Notes under the pieces: generated by a model
Told to the model about the DNA's origin: nothing
Seen by the model: only the letters and a program-made list of their open reading frames with translations
Database searches by the model: none
Assembly: GCA_041277045.1 (NCBI GenBank)
Contig: JBGFSY010000002.1
Coordinates: 372,001 to 436,000, forward strand
Direction of reading: 5' to 3'
Source: Reddybacter sp041277045
Lineage (GTDB): Bacteria; Pseudomonadota; Gammaproteobacteria; Pseudomonadales; Porticoccaceae
Length of the DNA stretch: 64,000 nucleotides
Program-made: the position numbers and the translations under genes
In this document: positions 46,431 to 55,614 of the stretch, piece after piece
How positions within the stretch are numbered: position 1 is the first letter of the stretch
Layout of the letters: each line of letters begins with the position of its first letter

Positions 46431-47072
46431 ATGCTTGAGGTGTTGAACTACGCGTTTCCCGAAGCCCTCCTTATTCAATTTGCCAAAGCCCCTCAGCTGG
46501 GTCAGGTCAAAACCCGTATGCAGCCAGTGCTCAGTGAAAAGCAAAGTCTTGAGCTTCACTGCCAACTGGTGCGGCGAACCCACGAGACTCTTCACCGTGA
46601 AGTGCTTTGCCAAAGCCAACTTTGGGTGAGTGGTGAAGGCGGCGATGTTTTTTTTAAAAGCCTGCAGCCTCTACCGGAGATTAGGCTCCAGCAGGGTGCC
46701 GATCTCGGTGAACGTATGTACCGCGCCATTGAGGTTGGGCTACAGCAATTTTCGCCAGTGGTTCTTATTGGTAGTGATTGTCCTGCCATTAATAGCGGCT
46801 ATTTACGCGATGCCCTAGTCGCTCTCGATTCTGTCGATGTTGTACTTGGCCCGGCTGAGGACGGTGGCTATGTGCTAATTGGCATGAAAAAAACGGAGCC
46901 TGGAGTATTTGAGGCTGTGGACTGGAGTACCTCTCGTGTACTGCCGCAGACACGAGCCAGGTTGGCTGCTTTGATGTTGACTCACCATGAGCTGCCTGTA
47001 CTTAACGATATTGACCGTCCCGAGGATCTGGTTTATCTCGAAGGGCAGCCCCCTTACAAAAATAATTTATGA
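46431..47072 (+). CDS. TIGR04282-type arsenosugar-associated glycosyltransferase/nucleotidyltransferase-like
   Basis: Start set at ATG 46431, preceded by GAGAGGG; the longer frame from 46362 overlaps the previous gene by 35 bp. 213 residues. FAKAPQLGQVKTRM is the nucleotide-sugar loop, VLIGSDCPAIN the metal Asp motif and GPAEDGGYVLIG the substrate loop, all typical of the CofC/LpxB-unlike DUF2064 fold. It completes the arsS trio. Role in sugar transfer is inferred from genomic association of the family, not from a catalytic assignment. Confidence 0.82.
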   Translation: MLEVLNYAFPEALLIQFAKAPQLGQVKTRMQPVLSEKQSLELHCQLVRRTHETLHREVLCQSQLWVSGEGGDVFFKSLQPLPEIRLQQGADLGERMYRAIEVGLQQFSPVVLIGSDCPAINSGYLRDALVALDSVDVVLGPAEDGGYVLIGMKKTEPGVFEAVDWSTSRVLPQTRARLAALMLTHHELPVLNDIDRPEDLVYLEGQPPYKNNL

Positions 47073-47282
47073 GTAGTCGTTCTTTTTATAGATTTAACTT
47101 CCTTGACGGCTCAGATGTATAGGCTTATTTTTGACTAAGTGGCTCATATCGTGATTAAGCGGATAGGGCCCAAGGGTTGGCGTACTTTGTTTATCTAGTC
47201 ATTGCCCAACAGGAGGTAAAGGCAAAATCTAGTTTCATTGAGACGTTTTAAATCAATGGTATCGAAGTTGGGAGATTTCGGT

Positions 47283-47462
47283 ATGGGTGACGATGATTTT
47301 GAAGGCTTAGAAGAGCCCTACAGTGAACCGCGAGGTAAGCTTGATACACCCCGCGAAGACAAGCAAGTCGTTAGTGTAACTAGTGAGCAGCGACGTCGTC
47401 TCGAAGAAAAACTTGAAGAGCGACGGCTTGAGCAACAAATCGCTGATTACGAGTCCGAATAA
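47283..47462 (+). CDS. Small acidic protein, PA3496-like
   Basis: 59 residues from ATG 47283, chosen because GGGAG lies eight bases ahead. An upstream TTG (47238) is in frame and would give 74 residues. The N-terminus is acidic (GDDDFEGLEEPY) and the C-terminal half is a charged helix (RRRLEEKLEERRLEQQ). It resembles the short proteins annotated as the PA3496 family of putative envelope integrity factors. An excellent AGGAGGT at 47211-47217 has no start codon at a suitable distance. Function unknown. Confidence 0.6.
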   Translation: MGDDDFEGLEEPYSEPRGKLDTPREDKQVVSVTSEQRRRLEEKLEERRLEQQIADYESE

Positions 47463-47556
47463 GCGCGATCTAGCTACTTAGCGGTCACGCTAACTGGCCT
47501 GCAGGCATGGTGCTTTTGGGGCATAATGCGCCCTTCATTTATGGAGGGCATTACGC

Positions 47557-48195
47557 TTGTCGTCGCAACCACTACTTGAGTTTCAAGCGCTGACTTTTGA
47601 GCGGGATGACTGGCCCTTGTTCAGTGATCTGTCCGGCGCAATCAAGGCTGGCGAAATCCTCCAAATTACTGGCCCCAATGGCTGTGGTAAAACCACGCTG
47701 TTGCATATTTTGGCGACGATTCAGCCTGTTAATATTGGCACTATGCGTTGGCAGGGTAGTGATATTTCCCGGTGTCGCCAGCAGTATCTGGCCGATGTTG
47801 CGTTTATCGGCCACAAGCCCGGTCTTAAATTATCCCTTTCCCCCCGTGAAAATCTCCAGTGGCTGAGTAAATTACAGCCGCTTTCCCGTTGCACTAGCGG
47901 CGAAGCCCTTGCCCGTATCGGCCTGGCCGGTTTTGAAGATGTCCCCTGTTATACCTTGTCTGCGGGTCAGTTACGCCGGGCGGCCCTAGCGACATTATGT
48001 ATGACACAAGCCAGTCTTTGGTTGCTTGATGAACCACTCACGGCGCTGGATGTTCAGGGCATTGCCGATCTCGAAGCGCTATTGCTCGTTCATGTCGAAA
48101 AGGGCGGAGCCGTGGTGTTGAGCAGTCACCAGCCACTAGCGAACCCGGCTGTTCGTACCCTGGCGCTGGATGCAATGGCAGAGGCGGAGCTTTAA
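47557..48195 (+). CDS. ccmA: Cytochrome c maturation ATP-binding protein CcmA
   Basis: A 212-residue ABC ATPase starting at TTG, eight bases after GGAGGG. Walker A GPNGCGKTTL, signature LSAGQLRRAALA and Walker B WLLDEPLTALD are intact. With CcmB and CcmC it powers release of holo-CcmE. First gene of the ccm operon; overlaps or abuts ccmB. Confidence 0.94.
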   Translation: MSSQPLLEFQALTFERDDWPLFSDLSGAIKAGEILQITGPNGCGKTTLLHILATIQPVNIGTMRWQGSDISRCRQQYLADVAFIGHKPGLKLSLSPRENLQWLSKLQPLSRCTSGEALARIGLAGFEDVPCYTLSAGQLRRAALATLCMTQASLWLLDEPLTALDVQGIADLEALLLVHVEKGGAVVLSSHQPLANPAVRTLALDAMAEAEL

Positions 48196-48196
48196 G

Positions 48197-48877
48197 ATGA
48201 CGACCTTGAGCGGTGCTTTCTTCGGTGTTATTCACCGCGATCTGTCAATCGCTATGCGCCACCGCGGTGATCTGCTTAATCCGCTGTTTTTTTTCCTCAT
48301 TGTTGTCACATTAGTGCCCCTGGGGATTAGCCCCGAACCGGCTCGGCTGGCGGCAATGGCCCCAGGTATGATCTGGATTAGCGCCTTGTTGGCGACACTA
48401 CTGGCCCTCGATAATTTGTTTCAGGCCGACTTTGACGATGGCTCATTGGTGGCGTTAATACTCAGCCCCCAGCCTCTTTGGTTATTGGTGTTGGCCAAAA
48501 TTACCGCCCACTGGTTGGTGACCGGTTTACCCGTTGTTTTGTTTTCGCCCTTACTCGGCTTGATGTTGTCATTGCCGGAAGCGGGCTTTCTACCCCTCTT
48601 ACTGGGTCTAACATTGGGCACGGCAGTGTTTAGCCTAATTGGCGCAGTCGGTGCAGCCCTAACCGTCGCCTTGCACAAGGGCAGTGTCTTGCTCTCATTG
48701 CTGGTGATGCCGCTCTACGTGCCGGTGTTGATTTTTGGTACCAGTGCCGTGCAACGGGCGGTCGATGGTATGAGCTATGGTGGCGTGATGGCTATGCTGG
48801 CGGCAGCCTCGGCCTTTACTTTATTGGTGGCACCCTTTGCGGCAGCCGGTGCACTCAAAGTCGGTATCAACGGCTAA
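48197..48877 (+). CDS. ccmB: Haem exporter membrane protein CcmB
   Basis: Start at ATG 48197 (MTTLSGAFFGVIHRDL), one base after the ccmA stop, with GGAG in the end of ccmA; the longer open frame from 48170 is just overlap. 226 residues with six helices. The sequence FEADFDDGSLE-like block appears as FQADFDDGSLVALIL, typical of CcmB. Channel partner of CcmA. Confidence 0.93.
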   Translation: MTTLSGAFFGVIHRDLSIAMRHRGDLLNPLFFFLIVVTLVPLGISPEPARLAAMAPGMIWISALLATLLALDNLFQADFDDGSLVALILSPQPLWLLVLAKITAHWLVTGLPVVLFSPLLGLMLSLPEAGFLPLLLGLTLGTAVFSLIGAVGAALTVALHKGSVLLSLLVMPLYVPVLIFGTSAVQRAVDGMSYGGVMAMLAAASAFTLLVAPFAAAGALKVGING

Positions 48878-48915
48878 TCGGCTTTTGGTCGATTGGCTCT
48901 AACAGGACATTAAAT

Positions 48916-49653
48916 ATGTGGCAGTGGTTTCACAAACTAGGTTCGCCGCGCTGGTTCTATCAAATCAGCGGCAAGTTTTTACCCTGGCTGGCTCTGGCCT
49001 CGGTAGCCTTAATTGTCACGGGTGTCGTTTGGGGCCTGGCATTTGCGCCCGAGGATGCACGCCAGGGCAATAGCTTTCGGATTATTTATATCCATGTGCC
49101 GGCCTCTTTTCTGGCCCTGGCGGGCTATTACATTATGGCGGCGGCGGGTGCAGTGGGCATGATCTGGAAAATGAAGCTGGCCGATATGGTGATGGTCGCA
49201 GCCGCGCCACTGGGCGCTGCCTTAACCTTTATCGCGCTGTTCACCGGGGCGATCTGGGGTAAGCCAACCTGGGGCACCTACTGGATCTGGGATGCCAGAA
49301 TTACTTCCATGCTGGTATTGTTATTTCTTTATATCGGCATTATTGCCCTGTCGCGTTCTTTCAGCACGCGGGAGACTTCCGCTCGAGCCTGCGCCATTTT
49401 AGCCCTGGTGGGCACGGTGAATATTCCCATTATTTATAAGTCGGTGGACTGGTGGTACACCCTGCACCAGCCGGCGACGATCAAGTTGAGCGGTGCGCCC
49501 TCCATGCACCCGGATATGTTCAAGCCCCTGTTGGTGATGATCCTCGGGTTCTACTGCTTTTATGCCCTGGTCTTACTGCTTAATACACGCACCGAAATAC
49601 TGCTGCGCGAACGACGCACGGGCTGGGTCAAGGCACTTGCCGCAGCGAAATAG
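48916..49653 (+). CDS. ccmC: Haem lyase/handling protein CcmC
   Basis: A 245-residue membrane protein with six helices. The tryptophan-rich haem motif is WGKPTWGTYWIWDAR, with flanking histidines in YIHVPASF and TLHQPATI. It presents haem to CcmE in the periplasm. Confidence 0.95.
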   Translation: MWQWFHKLGSPRWFYQISGKFLPWLALASVALIVTGVVWGLAFAPEDARQGNSFRIIYIHVPASFLALAGYYIMAAAGAVGMIWKMKLADMVMVAAAPLGAALTFIALFTGAIWGKPTWGTYWIWDARITSMLVLLFLYIGIIALSRSFSTRETSARACAILALVGTVNIPIIYKSVDWWYTLHQPATIKLSGAPSMHPDMFKPLLVMILGFYCFYALVLLLNTRTEILLRERRTGWVKALAAAK

Positions 49654-49696
49654 TTTTAGGCCAGTTGGCTTTTGTGCAACACAGAGAAGATAAGTA

Positions 49697-49885
49697 ATGT
49701 TTCAATTTGACAGTATCGACGCCTTCATCGCCATGGGTGGCCACGGCACCTACGTTTGGGCTGCCTATGGTCTTAGTTTGGCGATTATGGCCTGGCTGGC
49801 GATCGCGCCCCTGCGCCGCCAGCGTGCGTTGCTTGCCGAGCTACGCCAACGCCTGCAAGCACAGCGTCAGCGAGGTGAGGGTTAA
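49697..49885 (+). CDS. ccmD: Haem exporter protein CcmD
   Basis: 62 residues with one transmembrane helix (YVWAAYGLSLAIMAWLAIAP) and a basic cytoplasmic tail. Its position between ccmC and ccmE and the GGHGTYVW opening are diagnostic of CcmD, which helps release CcmE. Stop overlaps ccmE by one base. Confidence 0.88.
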   Translation: MFQFDSIDAFIAMGGHGTYVWAAYGLSLAIMAWLAIAPLRRQRALLAELRQRLQAQRQRGEG

Positions 49886-50352
49886 TGAAAGCAGCACGTA
49901 AGCAACGTTTGTTGGTGGTGATCTTTATTGTGGTGATTGCGACGCTGATTGTTGGCCTGTTGACGTACGCCCTGCGGGAAAACATTAATTTGTTTTACAC
50001 GCCCTCTCAAATTGCCGAGGAGGAAGCCCCCCGCAATACCCAGATTCGCGTCGGTGGCATGGTGGTGGTCGACAGCTTACAGCGGGCGAGTGATTCACTG
50101 GACAGCAGCTTTCTCGTCACCGATGGTTCGGCAACCCTGCTGATACATTATTCCGGCATCTTGCCCGACCTCTTTGCCGAGGACGAAGCCGCCGTTGCCA
50201 CAGGGGCACTGGATGACGATGGCGTATTTGTCGCCCAGCAAGTGCTGGCCAAGCACGATGAAGAATACACTCCTCCTGAAGTCGCCGATGCCATGCAGCA
50301 AGCCATTGATAAGAAAGCCAAAGCGCTACAGTCATCGGAGGCCGCCTACTAA
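49885..50352 (+). CDS. ccmE: Haem chaperone CcmE
   Basis: 155 residues with an N-terminal membrane anchor and a periplasmic OB fold. The haem-binding histidine is H124 in VLAKHDEEYTPPE, with Y128 following. It carries haem covalently from CcmC to CcmF. TAATG overlap with both neighbours shows tight coupling. Confidence 0.95.
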   Translation: MKAARKQRLLVVIFIVVIATLIVGLLTYALRENINLFYTPSQIAEEEAPRNTQIRVGGMVVVDSLQRASDSLDSSFLVTDGSATLLIHYSGILPDLFAEDEAAVATGALDDDGVFVAQQVLAKHDEEYTPPEVADAMQQAIDKKAKALQSSEAAY

Positions 50353-52376
50353 TGATTGCCGAGCTGGGCCACTTCGCCCTGATACTAGCCCTCTGTCTGG
50401 CCTTCGCCCAGGCACTCATTCCACTGGCGGGTACCATCGCCCATAAACCTCTGTGGATGGCCACAGCCCGGCCCTTGAGTACCGGGCAGTTTGTCTTTGT
50501 CGCCATCAGTTTCGCCTGCCTGGTGACGGTATTTTTGCAGGACGACTTTACCGTCGCCTATGTCGCCAACAATTCCAACTCGCTGTTACCCTATTACTAC
50601 AAGGTCAGCGCCGTGTGGGGTGCCCACGAGGGTTCGCTACTGCTGTGGGCGTTAATACTCGCCGGTTGGACGCTGGCGGTGGCGATCTTTAGTCGCACCC
50701 TGCCACTCGACATGGTGGCCCGTGTGCTCGCGGTGATGGGCATGATTGCCGTTGGTTTTTATCTGTTTATGTTGCTCACCTCCAATCCCTTTGAGCGCCT
50801 TTTGCCCTTTCCGCCGGTGGATGGCAAAGACCTCAATCCCCTGTTGCAAGACATCGGCCTGATTATTCATCCACCCCTGTTATACATGGGCTATGTCGGT
50901 TTTTCGGTGGCCTTCGCCTTCGCTATCGCGGCCTTGCTGGCGGGGCGTATGGATTCGGCCTGGGCGCGCTGGACGCGACCCTGGACTAATGCCGCCTGGT
51001 CATTTCTTACGGTGGGTATTTTCCTCGGCAGCTGGTGGGCCTACTACGAACTGGGCTGGGGCGGCTGGTGGTTTTGGGATCCGGTGGAGAACGCCTCGCT
51101 GATGCCCTGGCTGGCCGGCACCGCTTTAATTCATAGCTTGGCGGCCTCGGAAAAACGCGGTCTGTTTCGCAGTTGGACCTTGTTGCTGGCGATACTCGCC
51201 TTTTCCCTGAGTTTACTGGGCACCTTTCTCGTGCGTTCTGGGGTGCTGACCTCGGTTCATGCCTTTGCCACTGACCCCACGCGTGGCGTGTTTATTCTGG
51301 CCTTTCTCGGTGTGGTGATTGGCGGCTCGCTGCTACTCTTTGCCCTGCGCAGTTCAACCCTCGGTGCGACGGCGAGCTTTAATTGGTTGTCTCGCGAGGC
51401 GGGCTTGTTGTTAAATAATGTACTGCTAGTGGTGACCCTGGCGATGGTGCTGTTGGGCACACTCTATCCCTTAGTGGCCGATGTACTGGGCTGGGGCAAG
51501 ATTTCCGTCGGCCCGCCGTACTTTAATTTTTTCTTCGTCCCCCTCGGTTTATTACTGGTGTTGTCCATGGGCGCCGGTGCCAGTTTGCAGTGGAAGCGAC
51601 AGACCCCCGGTAGCTTTATGCCCCTGTTAAAAGCCCCTGCATTTATTAGCCCTATATTGGCTGTGCTTTGGCTCTTGCTGGCGGGTTGGGATTTGAAGGT
51701 GGTCTCTCTAATCGGCTTAACAGCGGCACTTTGGTTGATTGTTTTTACCCTGCAAGATGTCTGGAAAAAATCCGCGCATTCCGCGGGGCGTGGCATCGGC
51801 ATGGCCCGCTTAAAGCCCAGCTACTGGGGCATGGTCATTGCCCACCTTGGGATAGCCGTGCTCGCCATCGGCATTACCTTAACCAGTAATTACAGTGACC
51901 AGCGCGATGTGCGGCTGGTGACCGGTGAGCGCATTCAGGTCGCCGGCTACGGCTTTTTGTTTGAAAGCGTCGAGCAAGTGCGCGGCCCCAACTATATTGC
52001 CCAACAGGGTAGCTTCGCTGTTTTTGTCAGTGACGATGGCGTTGACGCTAAGCCCTTTACCACCTTACACCCGGAGAAAAGGCGCTACCTCGCCACCGGT
52101 AATATGATGACAGAAGCGGATATTGACGGCGGCCTGTTTCGGGATCTCTACGTTGCTCTCGGCGAGCCCCTGGGTGATGGTGCCTGGTCGGTGCGGGTCT
52201 ATGTTAAGCCCTACATTCGTTGGATTTGGCTGGGCGCCATGATGATAGCCCTGGGTGGCGTGATCGCCGCTATCGACAAGCGCTACCGTAAAGCCCGCGT
52301 CAATGTACAACAGCCAGCGGTTGCTGCCCCGAGTGCTGCCAGCCCAGCCTTAGCACTCGCCAAAAAGGAAAGTTAA
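50352..52376 (+). CDS. ccmF: Cytochrome c haem lyase CcmF
   Basis: A 674-residue polytopic protein. The WWD-type haem motif is GWWFWDPVENASLMPW; GAHEGSLLLW and IHPPLLYMGYVG are conserved histidine blocks. It transfers haem from CcmE to the CXXCH site of apocytochrome c with CcmH/I. Confidence 0.96.
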   Translation: MIAELGHFALILALCLAFAQALIPLAGTIAHKPLWMATARPLSTGQFVFVAISFACLVTVFLQDDFTVAYVANNSNSLLPYYYKVSAVWGAHEGSLLLWALILAGWTLAVAIFSRTLPLDMVARVLAVMGMIAVGFYLFMLLTSNPFERLLPFPPVDGKDLNPLLQDIGLIIHPPLLYMGYVGFSVAFAFAIAALLAGRMDSAWARWTRPWTNAAWSFLTVGIFLGSWWAYYELGWGGWWFWDPVENASLMPWLAGTALIHSLAASEKRGLFRSWTLLLAILAFSLSLLGTFLVRSGVLTSVHAFATDPTRGVFILAFLGVVIGGSLLLFALRSSTLGATASFNWLSREAGLLLNNVLLVVTLAMVLLGTLYPLVADVLGWGKISVGPPYFNFFFVPLGLLLVLSMGAGASLQWKRQTPGSFMPLLKAPAFISPILAVLWLLLAGWDLKVVSLIGLTAALWLIVFTLQDVWKKSAHSAGRGIGMARLKPSYWGMVIAHLGIAVLAIGITLTSNYSDQRDVRLVTGERIQVAGYGFLFESVEQVRGPNYIAQQGSFAVFVSDDGVDAKPFTTLHPEKRRYLATGNMMTEADIDGGLFRDLYVALGEPLGDGAWSVRVYVKPYIRWIWLGAMMIALGGVIAAIDKRYRKARVNVQQPAVAAPSAASPALALAKKES

Positions 52377-52380
52377 GCCC

Positions 52381-52983
52381 GTGGATAGAATTAAATTATT
52401 TATTCCCTTAATTATTTTTGTCGTGCTGGCCGCCATGTTGTATTGGGGCTTGGGGCGCGACCCCAATGCCATGCCCTCGGCTTTAATTAGCCGTCCGATG
52501 CCGGCCTTTCAGTTACCGGATTTACAACAATTACCGGCAGGTGAGGCGGGGGAGGAAAGCACCCCGGTGGTTATCGCCGAGGCCGATATGCTCACCGAGA
52601 AACTTTTTCTCGGTGAGGTCTCGCTATTAAACGTGTGGGCTACCTGGTGCGTTTCCTGCCGGGTCGAGCACCCCTATTTACTGGATATTGCCGAGACTGG
52701 GGTGCGCATTATCGGCCTTAACTACAAAGACGAGGTCGGGGCCGCACAACAGTGGCTGACAAAATTCGGTGATCCCTATACCCATACGATTGTCGATAAC
52801 ACGGGCGGTATGGGTTTAGATCTCGGTGTCTTTGGTGCCCCGGAAACCTATTTGGTTGACCACCTAGGAGTGATTCACTATAAGCACATCGGCGTGGTTG
52901 ACGACAGAGTGTGGCGCAGCACCCTGCAGCCAAAGTATCAACAATTAGTCGCGGCCTTAGCCCAATCGGTTAATAAGCAATGA
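52381..52983 (+). CDS. ccmG: Thiol:disulfide interchange protein CcmG/DsbE
   Basis: 200 residues with an N-terminal membrane anchor and a thioredoxin fold. The redox motif is WATWCVSCRVEHP (CVSC in place of the common CPTC). GAPETYLVD is the cis-proline loop. It keeps apocytochrome cysteines reduced. GTG start four bases after ccmF. Confidence 0.93.
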   Translation: MDRIKLFIPLIIFVVLAAMLYWGLGRDPNAMPSALISRPMPAFQLPDLQQLPAGEAGEESTPVVIAEADMLTEKLFLGEVSLLNVWATWCVSCRVEHPYLLDIAETGVRIIGLNYKDEVGAAQQWLTKFGDPYTHTIVDNTGGMGLDLGVFGAPETYLVDHLGVIHYKHIGVVDDRVWRSTLQPKYQQLVAALAQSVNKQ

Positions 52984-53543
52984 TCGGCTCTCAACAGGGC
53001 GCTTCTTTATGTCATACCGCACAAGGCCCCTGCGTCATTTTTAAAACCCTACTCTTACTCTGTATTGCGCTGTGCCTGCCCGCCTGGGCTGTCATTGAGG
53101 TCGACCAACTCTCTAGCCCCGAGCTAAGTGAGCGCTACCTCCAGTTAGTGGCAGAGTATCGCTGCCCAAAATGTCAAAACCAAAACCTGGCCGAATCGAA
53201 TTCACCAATCTCCGTCGACCTGCGTACCGAGATTCGTCGCCTGCTCGAAGAGGGCGCCAGTGATGCCGAGATCAGTGACTATCTGGTTGCTCGCTATGGC
53301 GAATTTGTTCTTTATCGCCCTAGGGTACAGAGCAGCACGTATTTACTGTGGCTGGCGCCGGCAGTATTACTGTTTTTCGGTTTGCTGGTGATTGTCTTTA
53401 TTGTGCGTCGGCAAAAGCGTGCGGGTGCTGCTGTGCAGTCGGCACTGAGCGATGCAGAACAAGCGGCATTACAAGCCTTATTAAGTGAGGCGGAAAGCCG
53501 GAAAGGTAACACTAGCGATTCCAACAAGGCTGAAAAAGAGTGA
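52980..53543 (+). CDS. ccmH: Cytochrome c-type biogenesis protein CcmH
   Basis: 187 residues, short CycL-type CcmH. The redox motif is YRCPKCQNQNLAES, in a three-helix periplasmic domain, with a C-terminal helix (LLWLAPAVLLFFGLLVIVF). A signal segment (TLLLLCIALCLPAWA) follows an unusual 20-residue N-terminal extension, so the real start may be internal. ATGA overlap with ccmG. Confidence 0.92.
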   Translation: MIGSQQGASLCHTAQGPCVIFKTLLLLCIALCLPAWAVIEVDQLSSPELSERYLQLVAEYRCPKCQNQNLAESNSPISVDLRTEIRRLLEEGASDAEISDYLVARYGEFVLYRPRVQSSTYLLWLAPAVLLFFGLLVIVFIVRRQKRAGAAVQSALSDAEQAALQALLSEAESRKGNTSDSNKAEKE

Positions 53544-54808
53544 ATTTTTATTTAGTGGTCAGCGCATTTTTAGTGATGGCCGTGAGCTTCGTGCTCTACG
53601 GTTTTTTACCGGCTATTAATAAACGGCGTCGCAATAAAGTGGATGGGCCTAACTCGGCCGCTGAAGAAAGCGACGATCAACAGCAACAATTAAACATTGG
53701 CCTTTTTCACGAACAAAAAGCGGCTCTCGACAGCCAGCGTGATAGCGGGGCACTGGGTGACAGTGAATACGCCGAATTACTGGCCGATGCCCAAAGGCGT
53801 TTATTACAGGACGTTAAACACAGCAACACGCATGAGGCCGCATCATCACAGACGAGCAATCGCCCCAGCGGCAATTGGTTATTGCTTGCAGCGGCGCTGG
53901 CAATACTACCTTTCTCATTGTTCCTCTACGGCGAACTTGGCGCCGCTACGGATATGGACATTGCCAGCCTGCTACAACAAAGCCAAAGCCAGCAAGCAGC
54001 GGGACAGGGCGCAAACAGTGGCAGCGCGGATAAACTACACGCCGCCTTGTTAAGGGGCACGACGAGTCGCCCCGACAATCTCTATTACTGGGTGCTGTTA
54101 GCGCGGCTTGAGCAAGAGCGTAATGACTTTAAGGCCGCCGCCGCCGCCTATAAAAGTGCTTTAGTCGTTGCCCCGGACGATGCCGATATTCACGCCGAGC
54201 TGGCACAGATTTTATTTTCCCTGGCGGACAATACCCCCACGGAAGAGATGCAAGGGCATGCCCAACAAGCACTAGCCGCCGACCCAAGCAATGCCAGTGC
54301 TCTCGGTTTATTGGGTATCGCCGCCTTTGCCCATGAAGACTACCGTGGGGCTAGCACCTATTGGCAAGCGGCCCTGCAAAACACCCCAGCCATGTCGAGC
54401 AGTGCCGAAGCGCTGCGCTCCGGTATTAGCCGCGCCAAAGCCTTGTCGGGTGAAGCGGTTAGCGACTGGTCGGTGAGCCTTAAGGTTTCACTACCTGCGC
54501 CACTGGTAGCCCCGGCGGATGCCACCGTATTTATCTATTTGCGCGAGTGGCAGGGCAGGCCCATGCCACTGGTGGCACAGCGCGTACAAGTGGCCGACTT
54601 GCCGATGACTATTCAATTCGATGACACCATGGCGCTATCGCCGGAGCGTTTGCCCAGTGGTATTAGTCAGATCGAAGTTGTGGCGCGTATTGCTATGTCG
54701 GGTAATCGGCAATCGAGTAGTGGTGATTTAGAGGGGCGGCTGGGGCCTTTGGGAGCCGAGCAAATGGGGAAGCCTTTGAGCGTGGAAATCAATAGGCGTT
54801 TGCCATGA
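53540..54808 (+). CDS. ccmI: Cytochrome c biogenesis protein CcmI
   Basis: 422 residues starting at GTG, four-base overlap with ccmH. Two membrane segments (residues ~3-22 and ~110-130) flank a cytoplasmic loop; the periplasmic part has TPR repeats (YYWVLLARLEQERNDFKAAAAAYKSAL) and a beta-rich C-terminal domain. It chaperones apocytochromes to CcmF/H. Last gene of the operon. Confidence 0.92.
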   Translation: MNFYLVVSAFLVMAVSFVLYGFLPAINKRRRNKVDGPNSAAEESDDQQQQLNIGLFHEQKAALDSQRDSGALGDSEYAELLADAQRRLLQDVKHSNTHEAASSQTSNRPSGNWLLLAAALAILPFSLFLYGELGAATDMDIASLLQQSQSQQAAGQGANSGSADKLHAALLRGTTSRPDNLYYWVLLARLEQERNDFKAAAAAYKSALVVAPDDADIHAELAQILFSLADNTPTEEMQGHAQQALAADPSNASALGLLGIAAFAHEDYRGASTYWQAALQNTPAMSSSAEALRSGISRAKALSGEAVSDWSVSLKVSLPAPLVAPADATVFIYLREWQGRPMPLVAQRVQVADLPMTIQFDDTMALSPERLPSGISQIEVVARIAMSGNRQSSSGDLEGRLGPLGAEQMGKPLSVEINRRLP

Positions 54809-54915
54809 ATCCGAAAGTCTATTGAAAATATGAATGATTTTTTTGAAAGTTTTCTGGTGCTGATAGCGCGAAAGGTGAAAGCAGGAAGCACTTACGTTGT
54901 TAAATTAAAAAAGAA

Positions 54916-55584
54916 ATGAATATGGAAAACATATTAAAACAGCGTGTCGAATATTTAATTGATTTGTGTGAAAAGGTTCTAATCACAAGGCACAATAATG
55001 AGTTTGGTGAAGATCAATGTGAAAGTCGTATCCATAGCAAATATACAGCAGCAGGCTTGTCATTTTTTAAGAAGTATTTTGGGGAAGATCATCCTTTTTA
55101 TACGGCATTTTCTTCTGCAGGTAGTAATTATGCCCCAATTGTAGAAAGAACCTTGGGAATACTAGAGGCCGTGTTGGATGAGGTTGAAAATGGGTGGCAT
55201 CAAAGTGTTCGCAGTGTCGTCAGCGCCGAAGTGTTTTCTGATTTTCTAGAAATGGCCAATCACTTGCTGGAAGAAGGTTATAAAGATGCCGCTGCGGTAA
55301 TGTTTGGCAGCACTCTTGAGGAACACATGCGCCAACTTGCTCGAGAAAACAATGTTGAAATTGAAGTAAGTGTTAATGGGAAAATCTCATTGAAAAAAGC
55401 TGACTTGCTTAATGCAGATCTTGTTAAAGCTGGTATATATAGCAAAATTGATCAAAAGAACATTACGGCATGGTTGGGCTTAAGAAACAGTGCAGCACAT
55501 GGGAAATATGATGATTATTCAAAAGAACAAGTTACCTTTTTATCCCAGGCGCTTAATGGCTTTATGGCTCGAACCAAAGAATGA
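54916..55584 (+). CDS. HEPN-like protein of unknown function (AT-rich)
   Basis: 222 residues, not confidently assigned. The C-terminal part reads LGLRNSAAHGKYDDY, with R190-x4-H195, the RNxxxH-type motif of HEPN domains, many of which are RNases or nucleotide-binding partners in toxin-antitoxin and anti-phage systems. The N-terminal half is mostly helical (VEYLIDLCEKVLI) and a middle block (AAAVMFGSTLEEHMRQLAREN) resembles the helix that precedes the motif in such proteins. Base composition is clearly more AT-rich than the ccm genes before it, suggesting separate origin. No antitoxin or nucleotidyltransferase partner is adjacent. An abortive-infection or scaffold role is only inference. Confidence 0.6.
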   Translation: MNMENILKQRVEYLIDLCEKVLITRHNNEFGEDQCESRIHSKYTAAGLSFFKKYFGEDHPFYTAFSSAGSNYAPIVERTLGILEAVLDEVENGWHQSVRSVVSAEVFSDFLEMANHLLEEGYKDAAAVMFGSTLEEHMRQLARENNVEIEVSVNGKISLKKADLLNADLVKAGIYSKIDQKNITAWLGLRNSAAHGKYDDYSKEQVTFLSQALNGFMARTKE

Positions 55585-55588
55585 AATA

Positions 55589-55614
55589 ACCAATACCTTA
55601 CGGTTTCTATTGGT
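55589..55614 (+). other. Hairpin after the HEPN-like gene
   Basis: ACCAATA (55589-55595) and TATTGGT (55608-55614) form a 7-bp inverted repeat, 5 bp past the stop. No T-run follows, so it is at most a weak terminator. Confidence 0.35.
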
